A DNA stretch of 8,354 bases from an uncultured Lachnospiraceae bacterium (GTDB taxonomy: Bacteria; Bacillota_A; Clostridia; Lachnospirales; Lachnospiraceae), in assembly GCA_902783205.1 (NCBI GenBank), contig CACZQE010000191.1, positions 1-8,354 on the forward strand, in the 5' to 3' direction. The position numbers and the translations under genes were made by a program. The stretch's first letter is position 1. Every line of letters begins with the position of its first letter. Below the pieces are notes generated by a model. The model ran no database searches. It had not been told where the DNA came from and saw only the letters and a program-made list of their open reading frames with translations. Of the stretch, positions 1 through 6,292 are shown one piece after another.

Positions 1-1391
1 GTGTCCTGATCTGCATGATCAGGCTCAATATTCCCCTGACCTGCCTGTCCCTCTTCATGGTGGGCGTCATGCTCTTTGTGTCCAGATTCCTGGCAGGCCA
101 GAGCGGACGCTACTTTGTCAGCCAGCAGAAAGATCTGGGTAAAGTCAACGGATTTATTGAGGAAATGATCGAAGGGCAGAAGGTGGTTAAGGTCTTTAAC
201 CACGAGGAAGACAACATCCGCGTCTTTAACGAGATCAACGACCAGCTCTTTGACAGTGCCTACAAGGCCCATAAGTTTGCAAATATCACCATGCCCGCCA
301 TCGCCCAGATCGGAAATATCAGCTATGTGCTGGTGGCGATCGCCGGAGGTATCATGGCCATAGGCGGTATGGGCGGATTTACACTGGGTGGACTTGCCAG
401 CTTCCTGACATTTAATAAGGGATTCAGTATGCCCATCAACCAGGTCAGCCAGCAGATCAACTTTATCGTTATGGGACTGGCCGGCGCCCAGAGGATCTTC
501 ACTCTTCTGGATGAGGATCCGGAAATCGATGAAGGCTATGTTATGCTGGTCAATGCCCGGGAAGATGAGGACGGCAATATTACGGAATGTAAAGAGAGGA
601 CCGGCTGCTGGGCATGGAAACATTTCCACAAGGCAGAAGGAACCACCACATATAAAAAGCTGGAAGGAGATGTCCGTTTCCTGGATGTGGATTTCGGATA
701 CCGGCCGGACAAGATCGTCCTGCATGACATAAATCTTTTTGCCAAGCCGGGTCAGAAGATTGCCTTTGTCGGCTCCACCGGTGCCGGAAAAACAACCATC
801 ACCAACCTGATCAACCGATTCTACGATGTTCAGGAGGGCAGGATCCGCTATGACGGCATCAATGTCAAGAAGATCAAGAAAGCAGACCTTCGCCGGTCCC
901 TGGGAATGGTGCTTCAGGACACCAATCTCTTTACGGATACGGTCAGGGAGAATATCCGTTACGGAAAGCTTGATGCAACGGATGAAGAAGTGATCGCGGC
1001 AGCACAGCTTGCCAATGCGGACGGCTTTATCAATAAGCTGCCTCAGGGCTATGATACGGTGCTTACCGGAAACGGAGCCAACTTAAGTCAGGGACAGCGC
1101 CAGCTTCTGGCCATCGCCAGAGCGGCCATTGCAGATCCGCCGGTCCTGATCCTTGATGAGGCTACCAGCTCGATTGATACAAGGACAGAGGCTATTGTCC
1201 AGGATGGCATGGATAAACTGATGCACGGACGGACTACCTTCGTGATCGCCCACCGGCTTTCCACCGTCCGCAACAGTTCCTGCATCATGGTTCTTGAGCA
1301 GGGCAGGATCATTGAACGTGGCACTCACGATGAACTGATCAGTAAAAAGGGAAGATATTATCAGCTTTACACCGGGTCGCAGACTGCGTGA
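1..1391 (+). CDS. ABC exporter half-transporter (permease plus ATPase), 5' truncated
   Basis: This is the 3' part of a type I (ABCB-like) exporter that couples ATP hydrolysis to moving a substrate across the membrane. The frame is open to the left edge (first whole codon at 3), so the true start lies outside; about 150 N-terminal residues with the first membrane helices are missing if the usual length near 600 applies. Counting from the ATG at 15, membrane segments lie near 8-24, 102-118 and 122-135. A non-conserved insert spans about 175-216. The nucleotide-binding domain follows: Walker A at 253-261 (GSTGAGKTT), Q-loop in VLQDTNLF, signature LSQGQ at 357-361, Walker B ending at D381 with catalytic E382, and the H-loop His at 413. 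The signature is LSQGQ rather than LSGGQ. Such proteins usually pair with a second half-transporter encoded next door, here presumably upstream. The substrate cannot be predicted. Confidence 0.95.
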   Translation, partial: VLICMIRLNIPLTCLSLFMVGVMLFVSRFLAGQSGRYFVSQQKDLGKVNGFIEEMIEGQKVVKVFNHEEDNIRVFNEINDQLFDSAYKAHKFANITMPAIAQIGNISYVLVAIAGGIMAIGGMGGFTLGGLASFLTFNKGFSMPINQVSQQINFIVMGLAGAQRIFTLLDEDPEIDEGYVMLVNAREDEDGNITECKERTGCWAWKHFHKAEGTTTYKKLEGDVRFLDVDFGYRPDKIVLHDINLFAKPGQKIAFVGSTGAGKTTITNLINRFYDVQEGRIRYDGINVKKIKKADLRRSLGMVLQDTNLFTDTVRENIRYGKLDATDEEVIAAAQLANADGFINKLPQGYDTVLTGNGANLSQGQRQLLAIARAAIADPPVLILDEATSSIDTRTEAIVQDGMDKLMHGRTTFVIAHRLSTVRNSSCIMVLEQGRIIERGTHDELISKKGRYYQLYTGSQTA

Positions 1392-1407
1392 GAAGGGAGA
1401 TAAAAAA

Positions 1408-2043
1408 GTGAAAAAAGAACAGGTAAAAACGATTTATGACGGAAAGTATCTGAAACTCTATGATCTGCAGTATGAGCCCGGCGCGCATTATTACAATGCC
1501 AGCCGCAGAGAAAAGGACCGCCTTCCGGCCCTGATGACCGATGCGGAGCATAAGGCCATGCTGCCCGACGCGGTCAGCTGCTTTGTGGTCCTGAATATCA
1601 AAGGAGAGCCCAAGCGCCTTCTGCTCAATAAAGAGTACCGTTACCCTGCGGGCAGGTATCTCCTGAGCGTTCCGGCCGGTCTGATCGACAAGGCCGACTA
1701 TGACAAGCCGGATGCCATTGAGCTGACAGCGGCCAGAGAGCTCTATGAGGAGACCGGAATCCTGGTAGAACCTTCGGATGAGATCCGTGTTATCAACCGC
1801 AGTGTTTACAGTACGCCCGGCATGACAGATGAATGTAACGCTCTGGTACTGATCCTGCTTAACCGGGACAGCATGCCGGAAATGAACCATAAGGGAGCAG
1901 AAGGGTCAGAACATTTTGACGGATTTTCCATCCTTACAAAAGAAGATGCCGAGAGAATCCTTGTAAACGGCCAGGATGATGAGGGAATCAGCTATCCCCT
2001 TTACACCTGGGCCTGTCTCATGTTCTTCCTCGGCATGGCATAA
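1408..2043 (+). CDS. NUDIX hydrolase, ADP-ribose pyrophosphatase-like
   Basis: A 211-residue cytoplasmic NUDIX hydrolase, a family that cleaves nucleoside diphosphates linked to another group; the overall layout resembles ADP-ribose or nucleotide-sugar pyrophosphatases. The start is GTG at 1408, with an AAGGGAG ribosome binding site at 1393-1399 and 8 bases of spacing. The Nudix box starts at GLID (91-94) and ends with the catalytic helix motif RELYEETGI (110-118), which keeps the metal-binding glutamates E114 and E115. Between the two halves there are about five extra residues (ADYDKPD region), and the first conserved Glu of the consensus is not in register. The gene lies 16 bases after the ABC transporter and is probably co-transcribed with it. 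The C-terminal helix (ILTKEDAERIL) is typical of the family. The exact substrate is not determined by the sequence. Confidence 0.9.
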   Translation: MKKEQVKTIYDGKYLKLYDLQYEPGAHYYNASRREKDRLPALMTDAEHKAMLPDAVSCFVVLNIKGEPKRLLLNKEYRYPAGRYLLSVPAGLIDKADYDKPDAIELTAARELYEETGILVEPSDEIRVINRSVYSTPGMTDECNALVLILLNRDSMPEMNHKGAEGSEHFDGFSILTKEDAERILVNGQDDEGISYPLYTWACLMFFLGMA

Positions 2044-2052
2044 GAATCATAT

Positions 2053-2832
2053 TCAGTTGTTGGAACAATAGGATGCGGCATTGCAGCCATATTCCCAGTA
2101 ATCAGAATCAAGAGAGAACTCTGTGACAACGACCTTTCCGGCCTTTTTGGAAGCGTGCAGGACTTTGCCGTCTCCCAGGTAGATGCCGGTGTGGTTGTCT
2201 TTGCTCAGATGATAGACCAGATCGCCTTCCTCCACATCCCGGAGGGAGGTGATTTCATAGAAATAGGAATTCATCACATCGGACTGGGTCCTGGTATCGT
2301 CACCGATATATTCTCCCGATGCTTCTTCGTAGGCATCTCTTACAAGACTGGAGCAGTCAGCGTAGCCGCTTTCATTGCGGTGCTTCTGGCTGTAAGTATC
2401 CCCCAGGTGCTCCTGGCCGTAGGAGATGGCTTTCTCCCGGATATCTGTGAGATTTTCCGTATCACCGCTGTCTTTTTCCACTTCTTCTTTTTCGCCTTCT
2501 TCATTTGTTTCGACAGGCGTATTTCCAAGCAGATCTTTATAAATGTATCCCTCTTTACCTTCCTCTGTCCGGATTTTGATCCAGTTGCCTGACTCCGACA
2601 GCAGGGTAACTTGTGTCGACGGCTCAAGGGCGCCGACTTTTTCGGAATCTTTCTTAGGCTCCTTGCGGATATTGGCTTCATCCTGTGTGTAAAGGACAGC
2701 AGCCGATACCGAAAGCGCAGGAAGCAGGATTACGGACCAGAAAAGGCAGGCCGTTAAGAGTCCCGCCAGCAGGCGCCGGTAAAAGGCCGGATGAAGGAAG
2801 ACGGATGTGTATTTATTGTATGGTTTTTTCAT
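2053..2832 (-). CDS. Secreted SH3b-NlpC/P60 peptidoglycan hydrolase
   Basis: A 259-residue exported cysteine peptidase expected to cut peptide stems in peptidoglycan. A basic N-terminus and a hydrophobic stretch (about 21-40) ending in SVSAA form a signal peptide, with likely cleavage near 44-45. A bacterial SH3 domain follows (about 46-103: NIRKEPKKDSEKVG, WIKI, GYIYKDLL), a cell-wall binding module. An acidic Glu/Lys-rich linker (about 105-128) leads to the NlpC/P60 domain (about 130-250). The catalytic residues visible are C160 in YADCSS, H214 in NHTGIYLGDG and H226 in LHAS. The ATG at 2832 has an AGGAG site with 5 bases of spacing. It converges on the NUDIX gene with only 9 bases between the stop codons, and no clear terminator lies between them. 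It has its own promoter in the AT-rich region to its right. Confidence 0.93.
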   Translation of the reverse strand: MKKPYNKYTSVFLHPAFYRRLLAGLLTACLFWSVILLPALSVSAAVLYTQDEANIRKEPKKDSEKVGALEPSTQVTLLSESGNWIKIRTEEGKEGYIYKDLLGNTPVETNEEGEKEEVEKDSGDTENLTDIREKAISYGQEHLGDTYSQKHRNESGYADCSSLVRDAYEEASGEYIGDDTRTQSDVMNSYFYEITSLRDVEEGDLVYHLSKDNHTGIYLGDGKVLHASKKAGKVVVTEFSLDSDYWEYGCNAASYCSNN

Positions 2833-2867
2833 GATGTCTCCTTTACTGCAAACTAAACTATTGGTTG

Positions 2868-2873
2868 ATTATA
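2868..2873 (-). promoter_or_regulatory. Promoter -10 element of the NlpC/P60 gene
   Basis: Read on the minus strand this is a perfect TATAAT preceded by TGC, an extended -10 motif. No good -35 hexamer stands 16-18 bases upstream, where the DNA is only AT-rich. The predicted transcript start near 2861 would leave a leader of about 30 bases ending in the ribosome binding site. The AT-rich tract at 2875-2945 could act as an UP-like element for this promoter and for the divergent one. Confidence 0.6.
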
Positions 2874-2942
2874 GCATAAGAATTTAGTATTTATATAAAT
2901 AACATTATTAAATTTTTGTTAATTACAAATTTTTTTTCTTTC

Positions 2943-2971
2943 TTTACCGCAAAGTCAAATAATGGTATTCT
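2943..2971 (+). promoter_or_regulatory. Promoter of the EutL-like gene pair
   Basis: TTTACC (2943-2948), a 17-base spacer and TATTCT (2966-2971) preceded by TGG form a plausible housekeeping promoter with an extended -10. Transcription would start near 2978, about 48 bases ahead of the first EutL-like start codon. An overlapping TATATT at 2971-2976 is an alternative -10. No dual hairpins of the EutV (ANTAR) antitermination type are seen in this leader. Confidence 0.5.
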
Positions 2972-3013
2972 ATATTAAAGGAGTAATCCATCGTTTACAG
3001 GATGTGAGTAAAA

Positions 3014-3020
3014 GCGGAGG
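3014..3020 (+). promoter_or_regulatory. Ribosome binding site that fixes the GTG start of the first EutL-like gene
   Basis: GCGGAGG ends 5 bases before GTG 3026. The in-frame ATG at 3041 is 20 bases away and has no site of its own. The ATG at 3021 directly abuts the site and opens only a 6-codon frame. GTG 3026 is therefore the best start. Confidence 0.65.
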
Positions 3021-3025
3021 ATGCC

Positions 3026-3679
3026 GTGGATAAACGAATAATGGCCCATGTTACCATGATGAAGCTGATCCCGGAAGCAAGCCCCTATTACAGGCAGCTC
3101 TGGGAGATTCCCGAGAATCATAAGAGTATCGGACTGATCTGCAGCGACATTGAAGACGTCATGTATATGGCGGCGGATGACGCCACAAAAAAAGCCAGGA
3201 TCAAAGTTCTCTATCTGGAAACTGTCTATTGCGGAGAACAGTATGCCTGGAGCCGGTACGGCGGAGAGATCATCTGTGTGATCTCCGGTGAGCGGGTGGA
3301 AGATGTAAGAGACGGGCTGCGGTACATAAAAGATTATATTGAAAACAGGAGCGGCAGCTATGTCTGCACACCGGAGGAAGATACAGGCTATTATGTTGAC
3401 CTGGTACCCAGAGCCGGCAAGTATTTCAGGGAAACCTACGACATCCCGGAAAACACGGCCATCGCCTATCTGGTCAGCACACCTATAGAAAGTACCTACG
3501 GGCTGGACAAGGCTCTCAAGGCAGGCGATACAAAGATTGCCGAGCTTTTTGATGCACCCACCCGTGTCAATACCGGCGGGGCCATCCTCTATGGTACGGA
3601 GTCCGCATGCCGGGCAGCAGTTGATGCATTTGTCGGCGGTGTTAAGCACTGCATTTTCCATCCCATGGATCCTGAGTGA
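3026..3679 (+). CDS. EutL-type tandem-BMC shell protein, first copy
   Basis: A 217-residue protein close in length and layout to EutL (219 residues in E. coli), the trimeric shell protein of the ethanolamine microcompartment whose central pore can open and close. Two BMC folds are expected at about 8-115 and 125-213. Recognisable EutL landmarks are IPENHKSIGL (28-37), the acidic SDIEDV followed by AADDATKKA (49-57), ENRSGSYV, PRAGKYF (128-134), AYLVSTPIESTYGLDKALKA (147-166) and GTESACRAAVDAF (190-202). It departs from classical EutL at WSRYGGE (75-81) and SGERVEDVR (87-95), blocks it shares with its neighbour. It is followed after 39 bases by the second copy, probably in one operon. No signal peptide or membrane segment is seen. 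The family assignment comes from remembered EutL sequences, not from a search; the ligand and cargo are unknown. Confidence 0.88.
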   Translation: MDKRIMAHVTMMKLIPEASPYYRQLWEIPENHKSIGLICSDIEDVMYMAADDATKKARIKVLYLETVYCGEQYAWSRYGGEIICVISGERVEDVRDGLRYIKDYIENRSGSYVCTPEEDTGYYVDLVPRAGKYFRETYDIPENTAIAYLVSTPIESTYGLDKALKAGDTKIAELFDAPTRVNTGGAILYGTESACRAAVDAFVGGVKHCIFHPMDPE

Positions 3680-3718
3680 TCTTAAGCGGGACGGCATTGA
3701 AAATACAGGAGATTCATT

Positions 3719-4372
3719 ATGCAGATTGTCAGAATGAAACCAAAAATGCTTTGTCAGAAGCTGATTCCCAATATTACAAAGGAATTTGCCAAAGTTTACA
3801 ACATTCCGGAAGGTCATACCAGCTGTGCCTTCTTTTCTACGGACAATGATGATATAGGCTATGTGGCAGTGGATGACGCCACCAAGAAAGCCCGGATCAA
3901 AGTGATCCATGCCAAAACATTTTACGGCGGCAACAGCTGTTCCTGGAGCCGCTACGGGGGCAGTGTCTTCATCATGTTCTCCGGAGAAAGAGTGGAAGAT
4001 GTTAGAAGCGGTCTTTACTATGTGAAAGACTTCGTCGAGAATCATTCGGCCCTCTTTAATTTTGACGGGGACGAAGGAACATCTTTCTATGTGCAGACCA
4101 TCCCACGTGCAGGAAAGTATTTCCAGGAGTGGTGTTCCATCGAGCCGGGACAGTCCTATACCTATATGGCCGGCGGTCCCCTGGAAAGCAATTACGCTTT
4201 GGATAAAGCCCTCAAGGCCAGTGACACCAGAGTTGCAAGGTTCTGGTATCCGCCGTCCAACGCAAATTCCAGCGGCGCCATCCTTTGCGGCACGGAATCT
4301 GCATGCCGCGCGGCGGAGGCAGCCTTTATAGACGCACTCCGTATGGCCACCCTTGACCCCCTGGGCATCTGA
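3719..4372 (+). CDS. EutL-type tandem-BMC shell protein, second copy
   Basis: A second 217-residue EutL-family shell protein, identical in length to the upstream copy and about 44% identical to it by hand count. The strongest shared blocks are DDATKKARIKV (52-62), WSRYGG (76-81), SGERVEDVR (88-96), PRAGKYF (129-135), LDKALKA (161-167) and GTESACRAA (191-199). The C-terminus (DPLGI) resembles the NP-containing end of EutL. The ATG at 3719 has AGGAG 7 bases upstream. It differs from copy one in a Cys/Ser-rich stretch (GGNSCSW, 70-76) and in aromatic changes near 174-177, so the two may form trimers with different pores or mixed trimers. Expression is probably from the promoter ahead of copy one, ending at the hairpin at 4432-4456. 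Confidence 0.88.
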   Translation: MQIVRMKPKMLCQKLIPNITKEFAKVYNIPEGHTSCAFFSTDNDDIGYVAVDDATKKARIKVIHAKTFYGGNSCSWSRYGGSVFIMFSGERVEDVRSGLYYVKDFVENHSALFNFDGDEGTSFYVQTIPRAGKYFQEWCSIEPGQSYTYMAGGPLESNYALDKALKASDTRVARFWYPPSNANSSGAILCGTESACRAAEAAFIDALRMATLDPLGI

Positions 4373-4380
4373 GATTTTTC

Positions 4381-4409
4381 TTTACATTTTAAATGCGCTG
4401 TGCTATATT
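4381..4409 (+). promoter_or_regulatory. Strong candidate promoter upstream of aspS
   Basis: TTTACA (4381-4386), exactly 17 bases, then TATATT (4404-4409) preceded by TGC. This is the best-matching full promoter in the window. It starts 9 bases after the stop of the second EutL-like gene. A transcript starting near 4416 would meet the terminator-like hairpin at 4432 almost at once, so the promoter either drives aspS through an attenuating leader or makes a very short RNA. Confidence 0.6.
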
Positions 4410-4431
4410 CGGCATGTAATGCGGTTAGTTC

Positions 4432-4470
4432 CGTCCTGAACATTTTGTTCAGGACGTTTTATTACGTTTT
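4432..4470 (+). terminator. Intrinsic terminator-like hairpin between the EutL pair and aspS
   Basis: A perfect inverted repeat pairs 4432-4441 (CGTCCTGAAC) with 4447-4456 (GTTCAGGACG) around the loop ATTTT, followed by TTTTATTACGTTTT. It would end the EutL-pair transcript. It also lies downstream of the 4381-4409 promoter, so it may act as an attenuator for aspS. The U-run is broken by ATTACG, so readthrough is plausible. Confidence 0.7.
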
Positions 4471-4476
4471 AAAAAA

Positions 4477-4498
4477 GGAAGGTCCGGCAAACCTTTCC
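4477..4498 (+). other. Small hairpin in the aspS leader
   Basis: GGAAGGT (4477-4483) can pair with ACCTTTCC (4491-4498), with one bulged base and the loop CCGGCAA. It lies 14 bases before the aspS ribosome binding site and has no U-run after it. It may be a leader structure affecting translation, or chance pairing. Confidence 0.3.
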
Positions 4499-4511
4499 GT
4501 TACTGACAGAT

Positions 4512-4517
4512 GGAGGA
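4512..4517 (+). promoter_or_regulatory. Ribosome binding site that fixes the aspS start
   Basis: GGAGGA lies 7 bases before ATG 4525. An in-frame ATG at 4510 overlaps this site and has no purine-rich site upstream, so 4525 is preferred over the longer reading. Confidence 0.7.
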
Positions 4518-4524
4518 AGAAAGT

Positions 4525-6273
4525 ATGGAGCCAAACATTTACAGAGACGTCACACTGGACCAGCTGAGTGCCGAAGATATCGGAAAAGAAGTCAGAGTAG
4601 CCGGCTGGGTGGAGAATATCCGGGATCACGGCGGCGTATCTTTTGTTGATCTCAGGGATATGTACGGAATCCTTCAGGTTGTTATGCGCGATACGTCTCT
4701 TTTAAAAGGAATCAATAAAGAAGACTGCATCAGCATACAGGGTCTGATGGAGGAGAGGGATGAGGAGACATACAATCCGAAGATTCCCACAGGAACCATC
4801 GAGCTTGAAGCACATCATGTGGATATGCTGGGAAAGGTTTACACACAGCTTCCTTTTGAGATCCAGACTTCCAAGGAAAATAACGATAATGTACGTCTCA
4901 GATACCGTTATCTCGACCTCCGGAACCGAAAAGTCAAAGATAATATTGTCTTCCGTTCCCAGGTTACATCCTTCCTTCGCAATAAGATGACGGAGATGGG
5001 ATTCCTGGAAATCCAGACACCTATTCTCACTACATCCTCCCCGGAGGGAGCAAGGGACTATATCGTTCCTTCCAGAAAGTTCAAGGGTAAGTTTTACGCC
5101 CTTCCTCAGGCTCCCCAGCAGTATAAGCAGCTGCTTATGGTATCCGGATTTGACCGTTACTTCCAGATCGCGCCCTGCTTCCGTGACGAGGATGCAAGAG
5201 CCGACCGGTCTCCGGGAGAGTTCTATCAGCTGGACTTTGAGATGAGTTTTGCTACCCAGGAAGATGTATTCCGCGTAGGAGAAGAGGTACTCTACGAGAC
5301 ATTTAAGAAGTTTGCCCCGGAAGGTGCGGCAGTTACCGAAATTCCCTTCCCGGTATACAGTTATAAGCAGGCTATGCTGGAGTTCGGTACCGATAAACCG
5401 GACCTGCGCAATCCCCTGCGGATCATTGACGTGACGGATTTCTTCCAGAGATGCAGCTTTAAGCCCTTCCATGGAAGGACTGTCCGGGCGATCAATATTA
5501 AAGGAAAGCAGACCAAGAGCTTCCATGAAAAAATGCTCAAGTTCGCCATGTCCATCGGCATGGGCGGACTGGGATATCTGGAAGTAAAAGAGGATATGAC
5601 CTATAAGGGACCCATTGACAAGTTCATCCCGGATGACATGAAGAAGGAGATGGCGGATCTGGCAGGCCTTGAAGCCCTGGATACCATTTTCTTTATCGCG
5701 GATACCGAAAAGCAGGCATCCCTTTATGCAGGACAGATCAGAGACGAGCTTGGAAAACGTCTGGGTCTTCTTGAGGAAAATGCTTTCCGCTTCTGCTATA
5801 TCAATGACTTCCCCATGTTTGAGTATGATGAGGAGAGCAGGAAAACTATCTTTACCCACAATCCTTTCTCCATGCCCCAGGGAGGTCTTGAGGCCCTGAA
5901 CACAAAAGAGCCGGAAGAAATACTTGCTTATCAGTATGATATCGTCTGCAACGGTGTGGAGCTTTCCTCCGGCGCAGTGAGAAATCATAATCTGGAAACC
6001 ATGGTCAGAGCTTTTGAAATTGCAGGATACACGGAAGAAGATCTGAAAGAAAAGTTCGGCGCCCTCTACAGCGCATTCCAGTTCGGCGCACCGCCCCACG
6101 CGGGTATGGCACCGGGACTTGACCGGATGATCATGCTCCTTAGAAACGAAGAAAATATCCGTGAAGTGATTCCCTTCCCGATGAATGGAAACGCTCAGGA
6201 TGTGATGTGTGGCGCGCCCGGCGAAGTGACGGAAATGCAGCTTCGCGAGACCCACATCAAGATCCGGAAATAG
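4525..6273 (+). CDS. aspS: Aspartate--tRNA ligase (AspRS), class II
   Basis: Charges tRNA(Asp) with aspartate in the cytoplasm. With the ATG at 4525 it has 582 residues, normal for bacterial AspRS. An OB-fold anticodon-binding domain (about 1-105; GWVENIRDHGG, RDMYGILQVV) is followed by the class II catalytic core. Motif 2 starts at FRDEDARADR (219-228) and motif 3 includes PGLDRMIMLL, with GLDR at 531-534. A bacterial GAD-type insertion lies at about 300-410 (MGGLGYLEVKED). The motif 2 loop reads ADRSPGEFYQLDFEMSF, slightly different from the common ADRQPEFTQID form. H35 (RDHGG) is the residue type seen in non-discriminating AspRS, which also charges tRNA(Asn); the second reported determinant position appears to be Glu here, so this stays open. 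The EutP-type GTPase gene follows after 19 bases. Confidence 0.97.
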   Translation: MEPNIYRDVTLDQLSAEDIGKEVRVAGWVENIRDHGGVSFVDLRDMYGILQVVMRDTSLLKGINKEDCISIQGLMEERDEETYNPKIPTGTIELEAHHVDMLGKVYTQLPFEIQTSKENNDNVRLRYRYLDLRNRKVKDNIVFRSQVTSFLRNKMTEMGFLEIQTPILTTSSPEGARDYIVPSRKFKGKFYALPQAPQQYKQLLMVSGFDRYFQIAPCFRDEDARADRSPGEFYQLDFEMSFATQEDVFRVGEEVLYETFKKFAPEGAAVTEIPFPVYSYKQAMLEFGTDKPDLRNPLRIIDVTDFFQRCSFKPFHGRTVRAINIKGKQTKSFHEKMLKFAMSIGMGGLGYLEVKEDMTYKGPIDKFIPDDMKKEMADLAGLEALDTIFFIADTEKQASLYAGQIRDELGKRLGLLEENAFRFCYINDFPMFEYDEESRKTIFTHNPFSMPQGGLEALNTKEPEEILAYQYDIVCNGVELSSGAVRNHNLETMVRAFEIAGYTEEDLKEKFGALYSAFQFGAPPHAGMAPGLDRMIMLLRNEENIREVIPFPMNGNAQDVMCGAPGEVTEMQLRETHIKIRK

Positions 6274-6292
6274 CTGGAAGGCGGGATACGGC

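Noticed and set aside
2030..2075. Bidirectional terminator between the NUDIX and NlpC/P60 genes
   Set aside because: The only dyad (TTGTT-GG-AACAA) is a weak 5-bp stem with a two-base loop and no U-run, and it lies inside the NlpC/P60 coding end.
2978..3025. EutV (ANTAR) antitermination hairpins in the leader of the EutL-like pair
   Set aside because: Only a 4-bp CATC/GATG pairing is possible. There is no pair of stems with six-base loops and no terminator in the leader.
3021..3041. Six-codon upstream frame (ATG at 3021) as a leader peptide
   Set aside because: The ATG directly abuts the ribosome binding site with no spacing, so initiation there is unlikely. The frame is too short to support a regulatory role from sequence alone.
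2975..4045. A 356-codon open frame on the minus strand opposite the EutL-like pair
   Set aside because: The plus strand encodes two homologous proteins with ribosome binding sites. The antisense product shows internal similarity only because the sense genes are paralogous.
4445..4473. Alternative aspS promoter (TTGTTC, 17 bases, TTTAAA)
   Set aside because: Both hexamers match poorly and the -35 falls inside the terminator stem; the 4381-4409 promoter is far better.
4373..4524. T-box riboswitch controlling aspS
   Set aside because: The gap is only about 150 bases and already holds a promoter and a terminator; there is no room for the T-box stems, and no T-box consensus sequence is seen.
4525..4590. 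Microcompartment encapsulation peptide at the N-terminus of AspRS
   Set aside because: The N-terminus runs straight into the normal OB-fold with no linked amphipathic extension, so there is no sign that AspRS is cargo.
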